Shown: piece after piece, positions 1-6,807 of the stretch
Position numbering within the stretch: the stretch's first letter is position 1
How the letters are laid out: every line of letters starts with the position of its first letter
Source of the DNA: Clostridia bacterium
Lineage (GTDB): Bacteria > Bacillota > Clostridia > Oscillospirales > UBA644
Reading direction: 5' to 3'
Length of the DNA: 15,261 bases
NCBI GenBank assembly: GCA_017424085.1
Contig: JAFPBP010000094.1
Span: 1-15,261, forward strand
Program-made: the position numbers and the translations under genes
Notes under the pieces: generated by a model
The model's input: only the letters and a program-made list of their open reading frames with translations
What the model was told of the DNA's origin: nothing
Database searches by the model: none

Positions 1-594
1 AGACAGAAGCCCCGCAACGGGCTCCGCCATGACCACACCGTCGGCGCCCGCTTCCTTGTACGCCTTAGCGTATTCGATCAGGAACTGCGTTGCCTTTTCC
101 AGCACGGTATGGACCATGTCGGGATCGTCATAGCAATCGATCATGATCTCCTGCACGTCCAAAAGGCGCGCCGCCAGAGAAAAGGGTCCGATGATGCCCG
201 CAAAGACGGGGCGATCGGAAATGCGGGGGACGGCTTTCCGAATGGCGTCGATGTAAAGCCCCGAGCGGGCAGCCCCCACGGGGGGAACCTGCAAGGCGTC
301 GGCGGCGTCCTGATCCTCGATGAGGCGCCCCGTAACGGTGGGAACCTCGTCGTCGGAAAAGCGGACGGTAGCGCCGAAGCATTCCGCCTCCACCGAAAGG
401 TCCATGAGGCTCACGGAAGCGGCGGAATCGGTGCGGGCAGCGATCAACGCCATGCCCTCTGCCTGCTTATCGCTGTCGGAGATCAGCTCCTTCACGGAGC
501 ATCCCAGCAGGGAAACGCAGGGGAAGGACAGGATGGGAAAGGACTTTTTGGATTCGGGAAGAGCCTTGAGCCATTCACGCATGTTTCGATCCAT
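1..594 (-). CDS. MtaA/CmuA-like URO-D superfamily methyltransferase (N-terminal part, cut by window edge)
   Basis: The first 198 codons are open on the minus strand and run off the left edge. The start is the ATG at 594-592, 27 bases after the stop of the lipoprotein gene, with a weak AAAGAGAG ribosome site. The residues read FPILSFPCVSLLG near position 20, MDLSVEAECFGA near 75, GIIGPFSLAARLLD near 140 and VVMAEPVAGLLS at the cut end. This is the pattern I know from methylcobamide methyltransferases of the MtaA/MtbA/CmuA group in the uroporphyrinogen decarboxylase fold. Known members move a methyl group between a corrinoid protein and a thiol or folate acceptor, in the cytoplasm. Of the six URO-D-like proteins in the window it looks most like a genuine methyltransferase. 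The zinc ligands (His-X-Cys and a later Cys) would lie in the missing C-terminal half, so activity cannot be judged. Haem-pathway HemE is unlikely from sequence style and context. Confidence 0.85.
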   Translation of the reverse strand, partial: MDRNMREWLKALPESKKSFPILSFPCVSLLGCSVKELISDSDKQAEGMALIAARTDSAASVSLMDLSVEAECFGATVRFSDDEVPTVTGRLIEDQDAADALQVPPVGAARSGLYIDAIRKAVPRISDRPVFAGIIGPFSLAARLLDVQEIMIDCYDDPDMVHTVLEKATQFLIEYAKAYKEAGADGVVMAEPVAGLLS

Positions 595-621
595 AACGTT
601 ATCTCTCTTTCACGTACAAAA

Positions 622-1743
622 TTATAAATACGTTCCGCAAAACGCCACCACTTTATAAAAGGCGCTTCGCTTGGCGGATTTGTAGGCTTGGGAGGTCATC
701 TCCCCTTCGGCTTCGTAAGTACAGAAGATCAGAGTATCGGTGCACCAGCCGCCGTAGCCCATCGTCTCCCAAGCGGAGCCCTTGCCGCCGTTGGGAATGG
801 TAAGGCAGAAGTTCCCGTTCTGATTATGGGCAAGCCCCTTGACCGTGGCGCGGTTCACCTCCGTGCTTCCGTCGTAGGTCCCCTCGAAGGTCATGGTGTC
901 CTTATGGAAGCGGAAGGCGCCCGTATCCACGGAAACGAAGAGGTACGCAGAGTCGGTCAGATCTGCCGCGAGGGCGTGACCGCTCCGCCTCGACGTGGGA
1001 AGGGCGACGGTCTTATCCTGATTTTTCACCAGCGCCTCGTCAACGCCCGTACCAACAATCTCAAATCCACTCAGAATGTACCCTCCAAGCCCCCACAAAA
1101 CCTTGTACTCGGGATCGTACAGCGCTCCGTGGGCACCGGAAAGGACCGTATCGGTATAGGTAGCGGCGGTTTTCGTATCCCCCGTCAACAGAGCCGCCGT
1201 CTTGAAGAGACGAAGCGTTCCGCCCGTGGACGATGCCACCACGATATTCCCCGAGGGCAGGATCTCGATGCAATGGGGGTTGTTGCCCGCCGCATTGGTG
1301 GACCACAAAACCTTCCCCTCGGGATAGGAGATCATCTGAGCCTTCCCGTTGGTCGCCCCTGCCGCAACCAGGATCACGTCCCCGAACACCGTATTTTTAC
1401 GGTATTTCAGCCCCGCAATGTGGCTGATTCCCACGTGATGGGACCAGATCACGGCAGAGTCCAGATTATCACCGGGGGAAAGCTGATCCAGATCGTAAAC
1501 CAGGACATCCTGATTATACTGATCGCCCGCAAGGAACAGATTGTCCACCACGTGGATCGGCTCCCACGCTTCTTCCTCCGAGGTGGAGGCGTCGGACTCG
1601 GTATCGGTTACGCTCTCGGAATCGGTTTCGGAGGTCTGCACGGAGGCGTCGGAATCGGAGGTCGAAGGGGAATCGTCGGTTCCGCACGCCGAGAAAGAAC
1701 AAACCAAAGCGAACAACAAAATCATTGCAAAAAATCGTTTCAT
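622..1743 (-). CDS. Lipoprotein with DUF6528-like beta-propeller domain (divergent paralogue)
   Basis: A 373-residue protein of unknown function. Residues 1-20 form a lipoprotein signal (MKRFF, hydrophobic core, FSA-Cys20). A linker rich in Ser, Thr, Asp and Glu follows to about residue 58, then a repeat-containing domain with short beta-type motifs: VLVYDLDQ, NPHCIEILPSGNIVVASS, SGAHGALYDPEYKVLWGLGG and RRSGHALA. These recall the DUF6528 propeller family from memory; no reaction is known to me. It probably sits on the outer face of the membrane. Two ATGs are adjacent. I prefer the second (1743), because AAGGAG at 1748-1753 is 4 bases away from it but only 1 base from the first, and because the third paralogue also begins MKR. 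The gene follows a URO-D-like gene by 9 bases and precedes the MtaA-like gene by 27, so it is embedded in the methyltransferase operon. Its C-terminus (FYKVVAFCGTYL) has drifted from the REYYKxxPFTKxYQ-type ending of its paralogues. Confidence 0.85.
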   Translation of the reverse strand: MKRFFAMILLFALVCSFSACGTDDSPSTSDSDASVQTSETDSESVTDTESDASTSEEEAWEPIHVVDNLFLAGDQYNQDVLVYDLDQLSPGDNLDSAVIWSHHVGISHIAGLKYRKNTVFGDVILVAAGATNGKAQMISYPEGKVLWSTNAAGNNPHCIEILPSGNIVVASSTGGTLRLFKTAALLTGDTKTAATYTDTVLSGAHGALYDPEYKVLWGLGGYILSGFEIVGTGVDEALVKNQDKTVALPTSRRSGHALAADLTDSAYLFVSVDTGAFRFHKDTMTFEGTYDGSTEVNRATVKGLAHNQNGNFCLTIPNGGKGSAWETMGYGGWCTDTLIFCTYEAEGEMTSQAYKSAKRSAFYKVVAFCGTYL

Positions 1744-1752
1744 CATACTCCT

Positions 1753-2979
1753 TTATACTTCCCCGTAATACCGATCCAGAACCTCGGACACGGTCTGCGC
1801 CCAGACGATGAGGTTTTCGGGACGGTGGGAAACGGTGCTGATATCCTTGAGGGTGAATTCCACGGGGCATCCGTATTTCTGACAAAGCTTGACGGTGGTC
1901 TCGGTCTCCTTGCGGATCACCTCGGGGTCGGTCTTCACGGCAACGTTGGCGGGATTGGGCTTGCGGGAATAGACGTAGTTGCCGCCCAGCCGCTCTGCCA
2001 TAATCTCCTCTCTCGCCCAGGGGGTCACGCCCACCTTTCGCAGGTTCGGAATCTTGAAGACCACGTCCAGCTTCCGATCCAGAGGCTCACAGCAGCCGTA
2101 ATAGGTATACGCAAAGCGCTTTGCCAGAGGAAGGGCGTAGTTGATGTCAAATTCCTCGTGCATTTCGGGAGACACGTCGGAAAAGCCCTGCGCCATGGTG
2201 CGATACCAGGTCGCCTTCCAGCCGTCTTCAGCAAGCCCCGAAACGTACGCGGGCGTGCAATGGAGGTTGGGAGAGGTGGGATCCACCTTCAAATGAGATT
2301 CGACGAAATCCAGCTCCGCCATGCGGATGTCGTTCCAGCGCTGACGGATGGCGTGGAGGTATTCGGGGCGATCGTACAGATCGTACAGCACCGATTCCAG
2401 GAGATGGAACCGCATGATCTGATCCCATGCCGCATCGTAGTAGGTTCCTACCCCGCACAGCTTCACGGGAATGGAATCACCCAAAAGATCGGTATAAAAT
2501 TCCATCGCCTTGGCGTCCTTATCGGGTCGGGCGGTGAAGGTTGGGATCTTGATCAGCTCCAGCGCCGCCTCGTCCTCCAGCTGATCCACGTAATCGTGGG
2601 AGACGATGTGGTTGGTCCCATCGGTGCGAAGGATCTTTTCCTTGACACTCAGACCGATACCCGAGGAATCGTACGCCATGCGAACCCGAAAGAAGGGCTC
2701 AAAGAGGGTGTCGGCGCGAAAATGCTTGCGACGGTACAACGCGCGGCGGAAAAAGGTTTCCACGTTGCGGGCGCCCTGATCCTCACACAGGCAGGTCAAT
2801 TCCCCGTCGATGTCCATCTGATACCAAGGAATTTCGTCCATCAAAACGGGAGGTCGGACGATCTTCAGATCGTTGGTGTCCCGCATGCGTTGATTCATTT
2901 TGTTCTGCTGCTCGGATGCCGCACACTCCAGATAACGTTTGGCAAGCTCCCGAACGATCTGCTTATCCTTCTGAGTCAT
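1753..2979 (-). CDS. URO-D-like TIM-barrel protein with YGCCEP motif, function unknown
   Basis: A 408-residue cytoplasmic protein with no signal or membrane segment. It is longer than the usual 340-370 residues of the family. Late in the sequence it has YTYYGCCEPLDRK (residues 291-303) where MtaA-type enzymes carry His-X-Cys-Gly; two adjacent cysteines (296, 297) could be metal ligands. The segment FKIPNLRKVGVTPWA (308-322) after it, and FHLLESVLYDLYDRPEYLHAI earlier, fit the barrel topology of the URO-D superfamily. It resembles a branch usually annotated only as hypothetical or URO-D-like. The start ATG has GAGGTG about 8 bases upstream. It lies 46 bases after the previous URO-D-like gene and 9 bases before the lipoprotein gene, whose ribosome site overlaps its stop codon. 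Membership in the superfamily is fairly secure; substrate and reaction are not. A corrinoid methyltransferase or an accessory protein are both possible. Confidence 0.75.
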   Translation of the reverse strand: MTQKDKQIVRELAKRYLECAASEQQNKMNQRMRDTNDLKIVRPPVLMDEIPWYQMDIDGELTCLCEDQGARNVETFFRRALYRRKHFRADTLFEPFFRVRMAYDSSGIGLSVKEKILRTDGTNHIVSHDYVDQLEDEAALELIKIPTFTARPDKDAKAMEFYTDLLGDSIPVKLCGVGTYYDAAWDQIMRFHLLESVLYDLYDRPEYLHAIRQRWNDIRMAELDFVESHLKVDPTSPNLHCTPAYVSGLAEDGWKATWYRTMAQGFSDVSPEMHEEFDINYALPLAKRFAYTYYGCCEPLDRKLDVVFKIPNLRKVGVTPWAREEIMAERLGGNYVYSRKPNPANVAVKTDPEVIRKETETTVKLCQKYGCPVEFTLKDISTVSHRPENLIVWAQTVSEVLDRYYGEV

Positions 2980-3025
2980 CGTAAAACACCTCGATTTCGT
3001 TGCGATAATATCAATTTACTTATGC

Positions 3026-4090
3026 TTATTTCGACCAGCGCTCAATATTTTCCGCCATCTCAACCGCCTTCTCCTCGCAGGAGAACACGGCGGAAATATA
3101 GGTGCCCGCAGGGTCTATGGTTTTGATAAGCCGTTCCATACCCTTGGGATCCTTTTCCGAGGCACCCCGACGGAGGATCAGGTTCACCTTTTTATCCTGA
3201 ATCTTGCGGTAGATGGGGAACCATTTCTCGTCCCATTCGGGAGCCTGCCCGGCACCGGGCGCCCATTGGATGCCCGCAAGCCCCGGGATATCCAAAATCA
3301 TATCCAGATGCGCCAGCTCACCCACGCCATCCAGATGCCAGACGGGACGCTCTATGTGCCGCGCCTGCTCAAGAACGTCGGGGAGCACGAACTCCTCGAA
3401 ATGGGAGGGAGAGATCATATAACAAAAATCGCATTGCAGGGGGTACCAGGTCTTTGCGGAGGGAATCTTCAGCCAGGTATCGTAGGGGATCCCCGCCTTG
3501 CGGACCGTGTCAAGCTGCTGATCCAGCGCGGTCAGCCACATCTGCGTGATGCGGGCGGACAGATCCTTGACCGCCTCGGGATCGTCGTACAGATCGTAAA
3601 GCAGAGCCTCGGAGGAGCGCAGAGAGGCAAGCACGTCCAGAATACCGCCCAGATCGGTCATGGTGAAATACACGCTCGGGTCGGTCATGAATTTCCGTTG
3701 CAGGTTCACAACGAATTGCCACATCTCGCTGCTTTCATCAAACTCAATGGAGGGAAGATCTGCCCAATCGTCGATGATGGGGCGGCGGTCCATCCAGACG
3801 GTGCCCTCGGCAAAGTCGTAGTTCCCGCCGATGCAGGCGGAAAGGCACCCAGGACCAAGATTGGTAAAGAGGGTTGGGACTGCCTCGGCAACGAAGGCGG
3901 TGTTTTCCCGATAATGTCGGAACAAGTCCAACACGTAATCCCCATCGGTCCATTTCTGCTCTAAGCTCTTCGGTTTACGGAAGGGAGCGCCGCCCACCTT
4001 CGGGGCGGTAAAATTCAACACGCACCGATCGGTATTTTCCCGATTCCAAAAGGCTTCATATTTTGCAAATTGCGCCTGATAGTCTTTCAT
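3026..4090 (-). CDS. URO-D superfamily protein with HLDG motif, probable methyltransferase-like
   Basis: A 354-residue soluble protein. The ATG at 4090 has GAGGA about 7 bases upstream. It begins 14 bases after the stop of the preceding URO-D-like gene and is probably co-translated with it. Family features are TMTDLGGILDVLASLRSSEALLYDLYDDPE (central barrel and helix), MISPSHFEEFVLPDV (residues 225-239) and RPVWHLDGVGELAHLD (248-263). The last is the position of the zinc site. There His252 is kept, but the usual Cys of His-X-Cys is Asp254, and there is no clear third Cys: the C-terminal region reads NLILRRGASEKD. If it binds metal, it uses different ligands from MtaA. It might bind substrate without zinc, or act on an oxygen substrate. 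The URO-D fold assignment is inferred from motif order and length; the reaction is unknown. Confidence 0.78.
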   Translation of the reverse strand: MKDYQAQFAKYEAFWNRENTDRCVLNFTAPKVGGAPFRKPKSLEQKWTDGDYVLDLFRHYRENTAFVAEAVPTLFTNLGPGCLSACIGGNYDFAEGTVWMDRRPIIDDWADLPSIEFDESSEMWQFVVNLQRKFMTDPSVYFTMTDLGGILDVLASLRSSEALLYDLYDDPEAVKDLSARITQMWLTALDQQLDTVRKAGIPYDTWLKIPSAKTWYPLQCDFCYMISPSHFEEFVLPDVLEQARHIERPVWHLDGVGELAHLDMILDIPGLAGIQWAPGAGQAPEWDEKWFPIYRKIQDKKVNLILRRGASEKDPKGMERLIKTIDPAGTYISAVFSCEEKAVEMAENIERWSK

Positions 4091-4104
4091 TATAAATCCT
4101 CAGA

Positions 4105-5175
4105 TCAATATTTTCCCAGCTTGTGCGCCAGATCGGAGATCTGCTTCATGGTTTCAAGGGAAACCGAGTTGGGGATGGAATGGTCGGAGGCGAAGACGTA
4201 GCCGCCGCCTTGCTTCATGATGGGAATGATCCTTTCCATTTCGGCGAGGACCAGCTCGGGTTTATCCCACAGCTGGGCGTTGATGCCCCCGTGGAACGCA
4301 AGCTTATCACCGTAGGTATCCTTCAGCTTTTTGGGATCCATGCCCGCCTTGACCTCCAGCGGGTTGAGCATATCCAGACCGATCTCCGCAAGGTCGGGCA
4401 GAAAGGGCTCAATGTATCCGCAGGAATGAAGCTCTGCGAACATCCCCCGCTCGTGCGCCCAGTCGATGGCACGCTTCTGGAAGGGCTTCAACAGCTCCCG
4501 ATAAAGGTCAGGCGAGAAGAAGGGCGTTCCCTTATATCCCATATCGTCCCACCATAAAATTCCATCAAACTTGTAACCTGCATCCAGAATTTTCTGGGAT
4601 TGCTTCAAGGTTGTAGTCAGATAGGTATCTACCACGTCGGTAAACCATTCGGGCTCTTCCAGCATCCCAATCAATACGTTTTCCGTACCGATCATGTGAG
4701 AATGAGCCACATCAAAGCCAAACCATAAATTCAGCCGGCGATAACGCTGTTCCCTTTCCCAAATGGGATAATTCCGCTTCAATGCGTCCCAATTGATCCG
4801 GTTACCGTCATCCCGAAGCATCCGCGCCTTGGCCTCCTCCCAACGGTCAGAATCGCAGTAATAACAGTCCAAAATTTCGGGAGTGGAATCCAGCTCCTTA
4901 AACACTTTCTGGGTCTGTCCCCATTTCGTGGTAAAGATGCGATAGCGGTCGGTTTCTTCCAACACCTTGTATTCAAACTGTGGAGAGTTGTCGGCCATAT
5001 AGGCTCCGATTTTGTCGAAACCGAAATAATCCTGCCATTCGGCATCAGCAGGCATCCCCTCCCGCTTCCAGCGGGCAATCGTTCCCGCCCAAGCGGAATC
5101 GATCATCATCACCCGATCCACTTCCTCGTGGCGAAAGGTGCGGAGCATTCGCTCTCTTGAAGTTAATTCTACCAT
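4105..5175 (-). CDS. URO-D superfamily corrinoid methyltransferase-like protein with HSCG zinc motif
   Basis: A 356-residue soluble protein. I place the start at the ATG at 5175, not the upstream in-frame codon at 5226, because GGAGGA at 5185-5190 is well spaced and the family start MVELTSRERMLRTFRHEEVDRV follows it. The segment AELHSCGYIEPFLPDLAEIGLDMLNPLE (about 248-274) contains His250-Ser-Cys252-Gly, matching the His-X-Cys zinc ligands of MtaA/CmuA-type methyltransferases. GDKLAFHGGINAQ (290-301) and GGGYVFASDHSIPNSVS (323-339) follow, where some relatives have the third Cys ligand and this one has Asp-His. Early residues DGILWWDDMGYKGTPFFSPDLYRELLKP carry the common barrel motif. It is the first gene after the mid-operon terminator at 5205-5266, so its expression depends on read-through or on an unseen promoter. 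It probably transfers methyl groups to or from the corrinoid protein encoded next to it; this is inference. Confidence 0.87.
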   Translation of the reverse strand: MVELTSRERMLRTFRHEEVDRVMMIDSAWAGTIARWKREGMPADAEWQDYFGFDKIGAYMADNSPQFEYKVLEETDRYRIFTTKWGQTQKVFKELDSTPEILDCYYCDSDRWEEAKARMLRDDGNRINWDALKRNYPIWEREQRYRRLNLWFGFDVAHSHMIGTENVLIGMLEEPEWFTDVVDTYLTTTLKQSQKILDAGYKFDGILWWDDMGYKGTPFFSPDLYRELLKPFQKRAIDWAHERGMFAELHSCGYIEPFLPDLAEIGLDMLNPLEVKAGMDPKKLKDTYGDKLAFHGGINAQLWDKPELVLAEMERIIPIMKQGGGYVFASDHSIPNSVSLETMKQISDLAHKLGKY

Positions 5176-5204
5176 AACGTATTTTCCTCCATGAATCGTA
5201 TTAA

Positions 5205-5266
5205 AAGCAAAAAGGGAGGCTTGCACAAACGACGTACGATCCGAAATCGCTCATGCAAAACCTCCC
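5205..5266 (-). terminator. Intrinsic terminator inside the methyltransferase operon
   Basis: Read on the minus strand, GGGAGGTTTTGCA (5266-5254) pairs with TGCAAGCCTCCC (5225-5214), with a one-base asymmetry in the middle. TTTTT follows at once, then GCTTTT. The 28-base loop holds a small CGAT-TTCGG-ATCG hairpin. The structure sits 15 bases after the corrinoid stop codon and about 30 bases before the next start codon. It should end a share of transcripts, making the downstream genes less expressed than the corrinoid protein. Confidence 0.8.
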
Positions 5267-5280
5267 TTACAGGCCAAAAA

Positions 5281-5919
5281 TTACAGGCTCTTGCAGAGCT
5301 CTACGGCAGCGTCTGCGGCAGAAGCGGCGTCAACGGTGTAGCAATCCGCACCGATGGCATCGCAGAATTCCTGATTGATGGGAGCGCCGCCCACCATGAT
5401 CTTCACCTTATCGCGAATTCCCTCCGCCTCGGCGAGCTTAACGACCTCTGCCATAACGTCCATGGTAGTGGTCAGGAGAGCGGAGCAGCAGATGACCTGA
5501 CAGCCCTGCTCCTTGGCGGTCTGAACGAAGGTCTCGGCGGGAACGTCAACGCCCAGATCGACAACCTCCAAGCCCTTGCCCTCCATCATCATCTTGACGA
5601 TGTTCTTACCGATGTCGTGCAGGTCGCCCTGAACGGTACCGATGCAGACCTTGCCTGCCGCCTGAACGCCGCTGGAGACCAGATGGGGCTTCAGAATGGT
5701 GATGCCCATGTTCATGGCACGTGCGGCAACGAGAACCTCGGGAACGTAGACCTCGTTGTTCTTGAACTTTTCGCCGATCACGCTCATGCCTGCCAGAAGT
5801 CCCTCGCTGAGGATCTGAGAAGGATCTGCGCCTTCGTCGATGGCAGCCTGTACCATTTCTTTGACAATTTTACCCTTGCCCTTTTGCAGGTTTTCGGAAA
5901 TTTCACTCAGAATAATCAT
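5281..5919 (-). CDS. Corrinoid (B12-binding) methyl carrier protein, MttC/MtaC-like, from internal start
   Basis: This is the likely independent product of the 3' part of the fused frame: 212 residues, the usual length for free-standing MttC/MtbC/MtaC-type proteins. Residues 1-88 form the four-helix cap (MIILSEISENLQKGKG..., YVPEVLVAARAMNMGI). Residues 89-212 form the Rossmann-type cobalamin domain, with G98-D-L-H101-D-I-G, where His101 replaces the lower ligand of cobalamin, S146ALLTTTM and G177GAP. It carries the methyl group on cobalt between a substrate methyltransferase and an acceptor methyltransferase; the URO-D-like proteins around it are the obvious partners. Evidence for the start is AAGGAG at 5928-5933, 8 bases from the ATG, far better than the ribosome site of the fused start. 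No activator for re-reducing Co(II) is in the window. Whether cells make the fusion, the short form or both cannot be told from sequence. Confidence 0.8.
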   Translation of the reverse strand: MIILSEISENLQKGKGKIVKEMVQAAIDEGADPSQILSEGLLAGMSVIGEKFKNNEVYVPEVLVAARAMNMGITILKPHLVSSGVQAAGKVCIGTVQGDLHDIGKNIVKMMMEGKGLEVVDLGVDVPAETFVQTAKEQGCQVICCSALLTTTMDVMAEVVKLAEAEGIRDKVKIMVGGAPINQEFCDAIGADCYTVDAASAADAAVELCKSL

Positions 5920-6798
5920 GATTTTCTCTCCTTTTGATTCTTTGGTTATATTTTTATTATATTTTTTACGATATTGGCTGGGAGTCATCCCCGTGAAGCC
6001 GTGAAAGCTTCGGTAAAAGGATTGCAGATCCCGCAACCCGCATTGAGGCAGGATCTGATCCACGATCAGGTCGGTCTCCTTCAAAAGACTGCAGGCGTGC
6101 TCCATACGGACCTCCCGCAGACAATCGGAAAAATTTTTCCCGCATCCGTGCTGAAAGCAACGGCTCAGCTGAGAGGGACTGACGAACAGCTCCGCCGCCA
6201 CCGAATCCAGCGTCAGCGTTACCGAGGAAAAATCCTCGTTGACGATCTGCAGCGCCGCCGCCATCAGGACCCGCTCCTTACGGGAGATCTCGGAGGGCGC
6301 CCGCAGCGCCTCGTTCATATAGCGGCTCAGTATGATGAGAAGCACCGAGAGATACGACCGCACTGCATCACAGCAATCGGTCCGATCCTTCTCTGTCTCC
6401 CGCACAAGTCCCCGTATGAGGGGCTCGATCTCGCCGAGCGTCTTTCGGTTCAGAGTGGCATAGGCGACGGTGGCACCCTCGCAAAACACGCCGTAGCAGA
6501 ATCGGGGATGCTCCGCCAAACCCGCCTCCCCGCTCAGAACCAGATCGGGAGCGAACAGGATCCGCGTGACGGTGGGCCCGTCCTCGTTTCCCTCCGCCTC
6601 GTAGCCGTGCAGGGTCTGCGGGGCAAGGACGCAGACGTCCCCCGCCTTGCAGGGAACGATCTGCCCCGGGATGCGATGAATGCCTCTGCCCGAGACCACC
6701 AGATCCACCTCCACGCAGCCCTCCGTATTCAGTTGAATCGGGGGGACCCCGTCAAAGGTTGCGGTTTCCGCTCGCACACCCTTCAGCATCTCGCACAT
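5281..6798 (-). CDS. AraC-family regulator fused in frame to a methyltransferase corrinoid protein
   Basis: One uninterrupted frame of 505 codons encodes two normally separate proteins. Residues 1-90 look like the AraC-type cupin sensor (VVSGRGIHRIPG, CKAGDVCVLAPQTLHGYE). Residues 190-280 are the paired AraC helix-turn-helix (VTLTLDSVAAELFVSPSQLSRCFQ, then ILPQCGLRDLQSFYRSFHGFTGMTPSQYRKKY). A short Lys/Asn/Glu linker (281-293) leads into a complete MttC/MtaC-type corrinoid protein: a helical cap, then GDLHDIG with the cobalt-ligating His at 394, SALLTTTM at 439-446 and GGAP at 470-473. Regulation by AraC and methyl carriage by the corrinoid part are known family roles; their union is unusual. 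An internal ATG at 5919 with a strong ribosome site could also give the corrinoid part alone. The start ATG at 6798 is 9 bases after the previous stop with only a weak GGTG, so translation is probably coupled. A missed stop codon from a sequencing error remains possible. Confidence 0.85.
   Translation of the reverse strand: MCEMLKGVRAETATFDGVPPIQLNTEGCVEVDLVVSGRGIHRIPGQIVPCKAGDVCVLAPQTLHGYEAEGNEDGPTVTRILFAPDLVLSGEAGLAEHPRFCYGVFCEGATVAYATLNRKTLGEIEPLIRGLVRETEKDRTDCCDAVRSYLSVLLIILSRYMNEALRAPSEISRKERVLMAAALQIVNEDFSSVTLTLDSVAAELFVSPSQLSRCFQHGCGKNFSDCLREVRMEHACSLLKETDLIVDQILPQCGLRDLQSFYRSFHGFTGMTPSQYRKKYNKNITKESKGEKIMIILSEISENLQKGKGKIVKEMVQAAIDEGADPSQILSEGLLAGMSVIGEKFKNNEVYVPEVLVAARAMNMGITILKPHLVSSGVQAAGKVCIGTVQGDLHDIGKNIVKMMMEGKGLEVVDLGVDVPAETFVQTAKEQGCQVICCSALLTTTMDVMAEVVKLAEAEGIRDKVKIMVGGAPINQEFCDAIGADCYTVDAASAADAAVELCKSL
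5917..5933 (-). promoter_or_regulatory. Internal ribosome binding site and start codon for the corrinoid protein
   Basis: On the minus strand AAGGAG (5933-5928) lies 8 bases before an in-frame ATG (5919-5917), inside the fused AraC-corrinoid frame. Both strength and spacing are near ideal. The upstream stretch is AT-rich like a former intergenic gap and includes TATAAT (5961-5956), but no good -35 box is seen 17 bases before it, so an internal promoter is only a weak possibility. Confidence 0.75.
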
Positions 6799-6807
6799 AG
6801 CACACCG

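Noticed and set aside
688..3126. Very long open frame on the plus strand (812 codons) opposite three minus-strand genes
   Set aside because: It spans two or more well-supported genes antisense, has low-complexity Gly/His/Arg-rich content and no family motifs; it is a codon-bias shadow. The same applies to long plus-strand frames at 5974-8334 and 11520-13442.
5281..5919. Pyrrolysine-type methylamine methyltransferase system
   Set aside because: The corrinoid protein is MttC-like, but no MttB/MtmB gene or in-frame TAG read-through gene is present in the window.
5956..5961. Separate promoter for the corrinoid protein at the TATAAT in the fusion joint
   Set aside because: The -10 is perfect, but the hexamer 17 bases upstream (CTCCCA) does not resemble a -35 box, so I do not call it as a promoter.
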